A stretch of DNA of 5,730 nt from an uncultured Eubacteriales bacterium (GTDB taxonomy: Bacteria > Bacillota > Clostridia > Lachnospirales > Lachnospiraceae): the NCBI GenBank assembly GCA_900321145.1, contig ONVB01000307.1:1-5730 (forward strand), given 5' to 3'. The notes under the pieces were generated by a model. It had not been told where the DNA came from and ran no database searches. It worked only from the letters and a program-made list of their open reading frames with translations. The position numbers were made by a program, and so were the translations under genes. This document shows, piece after piece, positions 1 to 5,584 of this stretch. Numbering within the stretch: position 1 is the first letter of the stretch; each line of letters opens with the position of its first letter.

Positions 1-1
1 A

Positions 2-349
2 GCTGATTTCTTCTGCTTCGGCACCAACGATCTTACTCAGATGACATTCGGCTTTTCGAGAGATGATTCCGGCAAGTTCCTTGAGAGTTATTATGACACC
101 AAGATCTTCGAGAACGATCCGTTCGCAAAGCTCGATCAGACAGGCGTAGGCAAGCTTATGGAGATGGCTATCAAGCTCGGCAAGCCGGTTAACCCGAAGC
201 TCCACGTAGGTATCTGCGGCGAGCACGGCGGTGATCCTTCATCTGTTGAGTTCTGCCACAAGATCGGCCTTGACTATGTAAGCTGCTCACCGTTCAGAGT
301 ACCGGTAGCAAGACTTGCAGCAGCTCAGGCGGCTATTGCAAATAAGTAA
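2..349 (+). CDS. ppdK: Pyruvate, phosphate dikinase, C-terminal fragment (5' end outside window)
   Basis: This is the last 115 residues of pyruvate, phosphate dikinase, a cytoplasmic enzyme that interconverts pyruvate, ATP and phosphate with phosphoenolpyruvate, AMP and pyrophosphate. Many anaerobic clostridia use it in a pyrophosphate-linked glycolysis. The reading frame is open from base 2 and shows the PEP-utilising barrel motif FGTNDLTQ (bases 17-40). It then shows GICGEHGG, whose Cys (codon 215-217) corresponds to the catalytic cysteine of the family and is followed by the conserved His (224-226). The ending, SCSPFRVPVARLAAAQAAI, is typical of the family C terminus. Full-length proteins are about 870-900 residues, so roughly 87 percent lies upstream. 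The ATG at 41 is internal to the conserved motif and is not a start. The gene is intact as far as visible and is closed by a strong terminator. Confidence 0.96.
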   Translation, partial: ADFFCFGTNDLTQMTFGFSRDDSGKFLESYYDTKIFENDPFAKLDQTGVGKLMEMAIKLGKPVNPKLHVGICGEHGGDPSSVEFCHKIGLDYVSCSPFRVPVARLAAAQAAIANK

Positions 350-375
350 GATTGTTTTCATAAGTAATAAAACTA

Positions 376-408
376 AAGGCAGGTGCATGTTATGTGCACC
401 TGTCTTTT
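376..408 (+). terminator. Intrinsic terminator after ppdK
   Basis: A 12-base-pair stem (376-387 with 395-406, containing one G-U pair) encloses a 7-base loop and runs into TTTT (405-408). It lies 27 bases after the ppdK stop codon. The outer A-rich and T-rich ends mean the U-tract is partly within the stem. It is the only clear rho-independent terminator in the window and separates ppdK from the downstream genes. Confidence 0.88.
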
Positions 409-424
409 ATAAAAAGGACTAAAA

Positions 425-1306
425 ATGAATATTATAAAAAAAGCATTCGGACAAATTGATATGAAATGGTGGAAGGTTATCGCTTTTGCCGTGGTTATGG
501 GTGTTTACACAGGGCTTATCGCCTTGTGGGTGTCGCCGTCGTCATGGTACCATGATATCGCTGAGACGGTGGAGCGATGGATACTTCCTGCCGTTTTTGT
601 TATAGTAAACTGCAAAAAGCCTTTGGAGGCGGCGCTTAAAACCTTTGTATTCTTCCTTATCTCGCAGCCGCTTGTATACCTGGTTCAGGTACCCTTTGCC
701 GAGATGGGATGGGAGCTCTTTAAGTATTACAAATACTGGTTTATAGTGACTCTTCTTACCTTCCCCGGAGCCTTCATAGGCTGGTTTATAAAGAAGGACA
801 ATATATTATCGGGGCTTATACTCTCGGTTGTTCTTGTAATACTTGCCGGAACGGGAGTGATGTATGTGCGCGATTGCATGAGAGGTGAGGTGTCGCAGAA
901 CTTAGGCGGGGCGATATACTGCTTTCTTGTAGCACTGCTGCTTATCCTTGTGATCCTTTCGGACTTAAAGGCAAGGCTTACGGCTGCTTTGATCACTCTT
1001 GCATTTACGGCAGGTTTCTTTGCTTTCAAAGTCGCAAAGAACGATCCGGCGCTTGCCTTGAACGGATATCTGGACGTCGGGAAATACGGTATAACCCTTG
1101 ACTGGACTGCTTCCTCGTCTGATCCCGGTGTGATCGACGCCGTGGTGGGAGAGAGCCTGTCGGGTGAGCCCGATGTCAAGATCTCGGTCTATAAGAACGG
1201 CGAGGCAGTACTTACGCTTACGGCACCCGACGGAAAGACTGTTTCTTTCGATGCAAGCTATGATAAGGAAAGGGAACCGGATTTCAAGCTCGTAGAGAAG
1301 CAATAG
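425..1306 (+). CDS. Polytopic membrane protein with C-terminal soluble domain, function unknown
   Basis: I do not recognise this 293-residue protein. Hydrophobic segments suggest six or seven membrane spans, roughly at residues 17-36, 52-63 (short), 73-91, 105-122, 127-148, 160-179 and 185-203. The first is preceded by a short basic, amphipathic N terminus containing KWWK. The last ~90 residues (205-293) are soluble and look beta-rich, with alternating patterns such as VKISVYKNGEAVLTLTAP. They lack cysteines and obvious catalytic motifs, so a binding or sensory ectodomain is plausible. With seven spans and a cytoplasmic N terminus, that domain would be extracellular; this is inference. The start ATG has AAAGGA (413-418) 6 bases upstream. 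The gene begins only 16 bases after the ppdK terminator, so its promoter must lie within or upstream of the hairpin, or it depends on read-through. No terminator of normal form follows it. Confidence 0.85.
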   Translation: MNIIKKAFGQIDMKWWKVIAFAVVMGVYTGLIALWVSPSSWYHDIAETVERWILPAVFVIVNCKKPLEAALKTFVFFLISQPLVYLVQVPFAEMGWELFKYYKYWFIVTLLTFPGAFIGWFIKKDNILSGLILSVVLVILAGTGVMYVRDCMRGEVSQNLGGAIYCFLVALLLILVILSDLKARLTAALITLAFTAGFFAFKVAKNDPALALNGYLDVGKYGITLDWTASSSDPGVIDAVVGESLSGEPDVKISVYKNGEAVLTLTAPDGKTVSFDASYDKEREPDFKLVEKQ

Positions 1307-1369
1307 ATACGGACTTTGATTATGTGACTTTTGTGACTTTGTGTATGATATTATCACGTCGATAAAAAA

Positions 1370-1439
1370 AAGATTCTTCGGGCATGCGCTATCAGAATGA
1401 CAAAAAACTGCGTGTCATTCCGGGCGAAGCGGGGATCTT
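1370..1439. repeat. Imperfect palindromic intergenic element, resembling a dispersed repeat
   Basis: The left arm begins AAGATTCTTCGGG and ends GAATGACA (1395-1402). The right arm begins TGTCATTC (1413-1420) and ends ATCTT (1435-1439). The inner 8 bp pair perfectly around a 10-base spacer. The outer 5 bp (1370-1374 with 1435-1439) also pair perfectly, followed by C-G and G-U pairs, with a mismatched middle. The words GATTCTTCG, CAGAATGACA, TGTCATTCCGGGCGAAGC and GGATCTT match, from memory, a palindromic intergenic sequence found in many copies in diverse bacterial genomes (consensus near TGTCATTCTGAGCGAAGC). Only one copy lies in this window, so repetition itself is not demonstrated. An A-tract (1364-1371) precedes the left arm, which on the minus strand would give a hairpin followed by Ts. 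Confidence 0.65.
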
Positions 1440-1440
1440 A

Positions 1441-1446
1441 AGAGGA
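1441..1446 (+). promoter_or_regulatory. Ribosome binding site that decides the start at 1453
   Basis: AGAGGA lies 6 bases before the ATG at 1453 and directly abuts the palindromic element. The earlier in-frame ATG at 1384 has no purine-rich Shine-Dalgarno (it is preceded by GATTCTTCGGGC) and sits inside the left arm of that element. The 1453 start is therefore preferred. Confidence 0.65.
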
Positions 1447-1452
1447 AATGAT

Positions 1453-1848
1453 ATGGAATACAGAATAGTGGATGTGTATGATAATGAAATACCCGAGGAT
1501 GTCGATCCGGATGTGATCTACTTCGGAGCATTTGAGGGAGAAAAGTGTATATCCTATGTTGCCTTCAAGCGCTCGGAGGATGATCCTCGGGAGGTTTTGT
1601 ATTTGGGCGGATCCGCAAAGGGTACCGAGGAGCAGAATCTTCTCTCGGAGGCGGAGGAAGCCTTAAGGGACATGGGTATAAGATATATACGGGTGACTAT
1701 AGTCGGCACTGTCGATGAGTTAGCGCCGGAGTTCTACCGTTATAAGTATGACGGGTATACGCCGCTTTCACTGAACGAGAGAATCTATGACGAAGAAAAG
1801 GAAGCTTACGTTCAGTATTGGATAAAATCATTGGATATAGACGACTGA
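1453..1848 (+). CDS. Small acidic protein, possible degenerate GNAT-fold protein
   Basis: This 131-residue protein is strongly acidic: I count 32 Asp/Glu against 14 Lys/Arg. I do not recognise a named family. The order of elements resembles a GNAT N-acetyltransferase: a beta hairpin at 21-39 (VIYFGAFEGEKCISYVAFK), a strand plus loop at 47-58 (EVLYLGGSAKGT), a helix at 59-74, a strand at 76-84 (IRYIRVTIV), an FYRYKYDGY segment at 94-102 resembling the family FYxxxGF motif, and a final strand near 117-125. The canonical acetyl-CoA pyrophosphate loop (R/Q-x-x-G-x-G/A) is not evident; SAKGTEEQ occupies its place. It may therefore be a non-catalytic or very divergent member. The start at 1453 is chosen over the in-frame ATG at 1384, which would add 23 residues translated from the palindromic element. 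The stop lies 24 bases before the kinase-like gene, which suggests cotranscription and perhaps a partner role. The fold call is inference; a different alpha/beta fold is possible. Confidence 0.72.
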   Translation: MEYRIVDVYDNEIPEDVDPDVIYFGAFEGEKCISYVAFKRSEDDPREVLYLGGSAKGTEEQNLLSEAEEALRDMGIRYIRVTIVGTVDELAPEFYRYKYDGYTPLSLNERIYDEEKEAYVQYWIKSLDIDD

Positions 1849-1856
1849 TATCATAT

Positions 1857-1865
1857 AAGGAGGAG
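1857..1865 (+). promoter_or_regulatory. Strong ribosome binding site of the kinase-like gene
   Basis: AAGGAGGAG lies 7 bases before the ATG at 1873, a near-perfect Shine-Dalgarno at good spacing. It fixes this start and suggests efficient translation of the large downstream protein. Confidence 0.85.
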
Positions 1866-1872
1866 CAAAAAG

Positions 1873-4137
1873 ATGGATAGTAATTTACAAAAGCAGGAGA
1901 TCAAGAAGAGCTTTACATTTGATACGACGAAGAAGACTGACCTCTATGACAGTGTTTTTTCGACAAGCTTATATTCTGTAAATAAGGAGGAGGAAGTAAA
2001 GCAGAAGGACTACAAGGAGCGTATCAATGAGCTTCGCGAAAGAGAAAAGCTTATGGGCAGGAACTCCGTGTCCGTAAATAACGTGACCGGGATGACTCAA
2101 AAGACGGAGAAGAAGGGCCGTGTCGAAGTTATGGGCATGGTAGAAGAGTTTAAGGAGATCAACGAGAATAAGATGTCTGATATGGTAGGCACCGAGGCAA
2201 GTGTCAAGTTTTATGACAAGCTTGAAGATGAAGAGGCGGCTTTTAGAAAGAAGCTTACGGCTTTTGATGCCAAGGAACTCCTGAAGAATGCCAGCTATAC
2301 GGTAAAGGGCAAGAAGGCTAAGAGGACCAAGCACTCTCCGAGCATGCAGGCTGTCATCGACAGAATGGACGATCTTCAGCAGGTGCTTTCGTGGAAGGTT
2401 GCCGAGTCCGACGATCTCTATGATGCCCAGGTCAACAGTATTACATCCATCCTGAGACAGGCTTCCCTTGCCTGCAGTGAGTATCTGGGAACTCACAATT
2501 CATCACGTGCCGAAGGTATGACGCGAAAAGCTATAGTACAGATAATCTATGACCAGATAAGCAAGGAGTCGGTACTTTTTGAAAAGCGTGCGAATGAATT
2601 CAAGACTGAGAGAAATAAACTGAATCGTCCCATGTGGGTTGATGTCTTTGCGGACATCAGACGAGAGAAGATAGTTCCCGGAAACGGCGTGACCATAACC
2701 AGGGGAGGTGCCGGTACCTCGGATCTTATCATAGTGGAGAAGGATGGGGTAAAGCACTACTTAAAGAGAGAAGAAAAAATGCCGGGCTTTTCGGGAGATG
2801 AAGTCATCGAGAGCTATGCAGACAGTCTGCTTCAGAAAAAAAAGCTTTATGAAGACGGAACGAGCGAATCACTTGCGGGTATTTCGAAGGATGAACAGAA
2901 GCGAAGATTAAATCTGGCCAAGTATGAGTTGAGCCTGCTCCAGGCTTTCAAGCATGCGTTAAAGAAGAGCTATTCGGCCGGCAGTGCAAGCATTATGTCA
3001 AGAGAAGGTGCAGATATACTGCTCACTACACTCAGAAAAATTATAACGTCACAGGGAGACATTCTTGAGTTCAATAATAATACTGACTTCAAAAAGACAC
3101 AATTCGGAAAAGAGATAAAAATGGTTTCCGAGAAGTACGCCGCTGCCAAGAAGGCCGGAAACGAAGCCGAAATGAAGCTGTACAGGGATCAATATAAGAT
3201 AATCTACAATCTTGTCAATAATATCTACAAGAGTTTGAACTCTGCGGATATCGCGACCAATATTGTCGGTATCAAAGAGGGAGACAGTATCTCCAAGCGA
3301 AATGTTGCAACATCGAGACTTGCAGAGTATCTCAAGCTTGGCGGAATAGTTGCCAAGTCCGAGATGAAGGATGTTGTGATAGACGGTGAGAATCATCGTT
3401 GTATAGAGATGGAGGATGCGGGCTCGAGTTTTACCGGTGATTTTGAGAAGCTCGAGAGAAACCATTACAATGCCGCCGGCGGTAATCCGGGCAAGGTATT
3501 TTCATATTCCGAGGAATGCCTGGAGGCTCTTACTTCACTTCAGGTATTTGATGTGATCGCGGGCCAGACCGACCGACACAGAAAGAATTATACCGTCGAC
3601 GTTGAATATGTCGGTGATACGGTAGTGATGAAGAGTGTAAAAGGAATCGATAACGATATGTGCTTCGGTACACTCAGTTATGACAGGATAAAGAGCCGCA
3701 ATGATGTTATGAAGTGTAACAGCATCGAAGATACAAGCGGCAATATGACGATCCCTGCCATGAGCGCCGGGCTTGCGAACAGGATTCTTTCGATAACACC
3801 TTCATTGCTTGATTACCTTATGGGTGATCTTCTGAACAAGAAGGAGAGAGATGCATTAAAGGACAGGTTCAGGGGAGTACAGAACGCGATAAGGAGACAG
3901 AAGGCCAAGGAAGATAAGATGAGGCTTAAGGGAAAGAAGTTCGTCTCCAAGTTTATCAAGGATAAGAAGGGATGGAGCGAATTAAAGGCATCACTCAACA
4001 AGGATTCCAAGAAGAAGAGAACCCGTAATCTGATCGGTAATAATTCTTATCTGAGTCCTGTATGGTGCGGAAATAAGATAGAGAGGGTTATTGACAGGGA
4101 CGGTAATTCCGGACTCAAAGGTATATACAATAATTGA
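1873..4137 (+). CDS. Large atypical kinase-like protein (PI4K-II/FAM20/HipA-type active-site motifs)
   Basis: This 754-residue protein has no signal peptide or membrane segment, so it is probably cytoplasmic unless exported by a specialised route. Kinase-type signatures are visible in the expected order. A glycine-rich turn and strand pair, RGGAGTSDLIIVEKDG (277-292), leads to HYLKREE (295-301), with Lys298 as candidate ATP-binding lysine. RNVATSRLAEYL (476-487) is followed by IVAKSEMKDVVIDG and a hinge-like strand CIEMEDAG (510-517). The catalytic-loop motif FDVIAGQTDRHRKNY (559-573) supplies Asp567, His569 and Asn572. The metal-site motif GIDNDMCFG (591-599) follows about 26 residues later. 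This resembles the G-N-x-D-R-x(5)-N and ID/LDNG-x-x-FG pattern of type II PI 4-kinases, FAM20 and related kinases. Residues 1-250 are charged and mostly helical, and about 160 helical residues (317-475) separate the N-lobe from the rest. The tail (654-720) is very basic, with 26 Lys/Arg against 8 Asp/Glu. Substrate is unknown; it could be protein, lipid, sugar or nucleotide. The motif reading is fairly firm, the family assignment tentative. Confidence 0.8.
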   Translation: MDSNLQKQEIKKSFTFDTTKKTDLYDSVFSTSLYSVNKEEEVKQKDYKERINELREREKLMGRNSVSVNNVTGMTQKTEKKGRVEVMGMVEEFKEINENKMSDMVGTEASVKFYDKLEDEEAAFRKKLTAFDAKELLKNASYTVKGKKAKRTKHSPSMQAVIDRMDDLQQVLSWKVAESDDLYDAQVNSITSILRQASLACSEYLGTHNSSRAEGMTRKAIVQIIYDQISKESVLFEKRANEFKTERNKLNRPMWVDVFADIRREKIVPGNGVTITRGGAGTSDLIIVEKDGVKHYLKREEKMPGFSGDEVIESYADSLLQKKKLYEDGTSESLAGISKDEQKRRLNLAKYELSLLQAFKHALKKSYSAGSASIMSREGADILLTTLRKIITSQGDILEFNNNTDFKKTQFGKEIKMVSEKYAAAKKAGNEAEMKLYRDQYKIIYNLVNNIYKSLNSADIATNIVGIKEGDSISKRNVATSRLAEYLKLGGIVAKSEMKDVVIDGENHRCIEMEDAGSSFTGDFEKLERNHYNAAGGNPGKVFSYSEECLEALTSLQVFDVIAGQTDRHRKNYTVDVEYVGDTVVMKSVKGIDNDMCFGTLSYDRIKSRNDVMKCNSIEDTSGNMTIPAMSAGLANRILSITPSLLDYLMGDLLNKKERDALKDRFRGVQNAIRRQKAKEDKMRLKGKKFVSKFIKDKKGWSELKASLNKDSKKKRTRNLIGNNSYLSPVWCGNKIERVIDRDGNSGLKGIYNN

Positions 4138-4145
4138 TACAGATC

Positions 4146-4151
4146 AGGAGG
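4146..4151 (+). promoter_or_regulatory. Ribosome binding site of the MBOAT gene, long spacing to a GTG start
   Basis: AGGAGG is separated by 11 bases from the GTG at 4163, longer than the usual 5-9. No alternative in-frame start sits closer: the intervening TTG (4153-4155) is in another frame. The protein beginning MTFSSVTFLFIFLP matches the usual MBOAT N terminus, which supports GTG 4163 as the start. Confidence 0.75.
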
Positions 4152-4162
4152 CTTGAAATAAA

Positions 4163-5569
4163 GTGACATTCAGTTCGGTAACATTCTTATTTATATTTTT
4201 ACCGGTTACATTTATCCTATATGCACTATGCGCGAATATTCACTTAAGAAATGCTATACTTGTTGCGGCAAGTATAGCTTTCTATGCTTACGGGGAACCT
4301 GTAGCCGTTATGATCATGCTTATATCCATAGTCTTAAATTATCTCTTCGGCAGACTTGCCGCACGGGAAAAGCATGATAAGGCCGCAGTCGTTTTCGCGG
4401 TACTGCTTAACATCGGCCTGCTTATAGCATATAAGTATACAGGGTTCTTCGCCGAGACCTTCAACAATATCACCGGACTTTCCGTACCGGTTCCGCATAT
4501 CAGGCTGCCCATAGGTATATCCTTCTTTACATTTCAGGGCTTGAGCTATGTGATAGATGTGTACAGGAACAAGGATTATGTGCAGAAGAATCTCTTTTCC
4601 GTTCTGCTCTACATATCCTTCTTCCCTCAGCTCATAGCGGGACCTATCGTAAGATATGAGGATATAGCCTCTCAGCTTCATGAAAGAGAATTCTCTGCCG
4701 ACAGGGTAAGCCGAGGGCTTATAAGGTTTATATTCGGTCTCGGTAAGAAGGTTCTCATAGCCAATCAGATGGGCTTTGTGGCCGATACGGTGTTTAAGTT
4801 CGCACCCGAAGATATAGGCATAGGCGCCGCATGGCTTGGCGCAGTGTGCTACACACTTCAGATATTCTTTGATTTCTCGGGCTACAGTGATATGGCCATA
4901 GGTCTTGGCTGCTGTTTCGGCTTCGATTTCAGGGAGAATTTCAACTATCCCTTTGTTTCGGGAACTATCCAGGAGTTCTGGAGAAGATGGCATATCTCGC
5001 TTTCCACATGGTTCAAGGAATATGTGTATATTCCGCTCGGAGGAAACAGAAAGGGCAAGACAAGAACGGTCGTAAACAAGCTTGTCGTGTTCTTCCTGAC
5101 AGGCTTCTGGCATGGTGCAAACTTCACATTTATAGTGTGGGGTATGTGGCACGGTCTGTGTCAGATGCTTGAGACTTATCAGATAATCCCCACGAAGAAG
5201 AAATGGTTCAAGGGCATAGGACATGTGTATACTATGCTTGTCGTGATCCTCGGATTTGTGGTATTTCGTGCGGATACGCTGTCACAGGGCTTCGGGATCA
5301 TAGCGGATATGTTCAACGGAAATGCGGGAAGCGCTTCGGTTAATGCTCAGATTTTTGCCTGTACCAATCTGCTGTTTATCATGTCGCTTTTCTTTGCGGT
5401 AATTCTTTCGACACCGGTATTCAGACTTATAAAGGAGAAGGTCAGCGCTTCGAAGTTTGCCGCGGCGGGAAGCTATATTGCTTACGCGGGTTCGCTTTTG
5501 ATATTTGCGCTGTCGATCCTTTCGCTTGTGTCGAGCAAATATAATCCGTTTATATATTTCAGGTTCTAA
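4163..5569 (+). CDS. AlgI/DltB-type MBOAT O-acyltransferase
   Basis: This 468-residue integral membrane protein belongs to the membrane-bound O-acyltransferase family. Such proteins move an acyl group, commonly acetyl, from a cytoplasmic donor across the membrane for attachment to cell-surface or secreted polysaccharide. The N terminus MTFSSVTFLFIFLPVTF and the segments ISFFTFQGLSYVIDVYR (119-135), FPQLIAGPIVRY (154-165), FFDFSGYSDMAIGLG (235-249) and EFWRRWHISLSTWF (His277) are characteristic. FWHGANFTFIVWGMWHG carries His317, in the place of the essential MBOAT histidine, and His330. Ten or more hydrophobic spans cover the protein and its length is normal for AlgI-like members, so it appears complete and active. 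It starts with GTG 25 bases after the kinase-like gene and ends 15 bases before a DHHW/AlgJ-like gene, its usual kind of partner. The acceptor glycan cannot be read from the window, so alginate- or teichoic-acid-specific gene names are not warranted. Confidence 0.95.
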   Translation: MTFSSVTFLFIFLPVTFILYALCANIHLRNAILVAASIAFYAYGEPVAVMIMLISIVLNYLFGRLAAREKHDKAAVVFAVLLNIGLLIAYKYTGFFAETFNNITGLSVPVPHIRLPIGISFFTFQGLSYVIDVYRNKDYVQKNLFSVLLYISFFPQLIAGPIVRYEDIASQLHEREFSADRVSRGLIRFIFGLGKKVLIANQMGFVADTVFKFAPEDIGIGAAWLGAVCYTLQIFFDFSGYSDMAIGLGCCFGFDFRENFNYPFVSGTIQEFWRRWHISLSTWFKEYVYIPLGGNRKGKTRTVVNKLVVFFLTGFWHGANFTFIVWGMWHGLCQMLETYQIIPTKKKWFKGIGHVYTMLVVILGFVVFRADTLSQGFGIIADMFNGNAGSASVNAQIFACTNLLFIMSLFFAVILSTPVFRLIKEKVSASKFAAAGSYIAYAGSLLIFALSILSLVSSKYNPFIYFRF

Positions 5570-5575
5570 GGAGGT
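5569..5575 (+). promoter_or_regulatory. Ribosome binding site overlapping the MBOAT stop codon
   Basis: AGGAGGT begins in the last base of the MBOAT TAA stop and lies 9 bases before the ATG at 5585. This indicates tight coupling of the MBOAT gene and the next gene. Confidence 0.85.
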
Positions 5576-5584
5576 GCGTAGGAT

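Noticed and set aside
1316..1349. Sigma70-type promoter for the GNAT-like/kinase operon (TTGATT 1316-1321, TATGAT 1344-1349)
   Set aside because: The spacing is 22 bases, too long. The alternative -35 ATGTGA (1322-1327, spacing 16) matches the consensus at only three positions. A promoter is expected somewhere in 1307-1450 but I cannot place it.
1346..1356. Small palindrome TGATATTATCA as an operator
   Set aside because: Eleven bases of AT-rich symmetry are expected by chance, and it is not repeated elsewhere in the window.
727..1357. Minus-strand open frames of 150 and 130 codons overlapping the membrane protein gene
   Set aside because: They overlap each other and a well-supported + strand gene with a ribosome binding site, and their translations show no domain features.
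1969..3465. Minus-strand open frames of up to 175 codons inside the kinase-like gene
   Set aside because: They are antisense to the kinase motifs. The leucine-rich translations arise from the AAG/CTT-rich codon use of the + strand gene.
3541..3669. Calling the kinase-like protein HipA (toxin of a HipBA system)
   Set aside because: The DRH....N and ID.D motifs are shared among several kinase families. The protein is far longer than HipA (about 430 residues), no HipB-type helix-turn-helix gene is adjacent, and the metal motif is closer to the DNG..F pattern of PI4K-II/FAM20.
4334..5224. A 296-codon open frame on the minus strand inside the MBOAT gene
   Set aside because: It lies antisense to a gene with many family motifs, its translation is compositionally odd (rich in Cys, His and Tyr), and it has no convincing context. 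It is a shadow of codon bias in the MBOAT gene.
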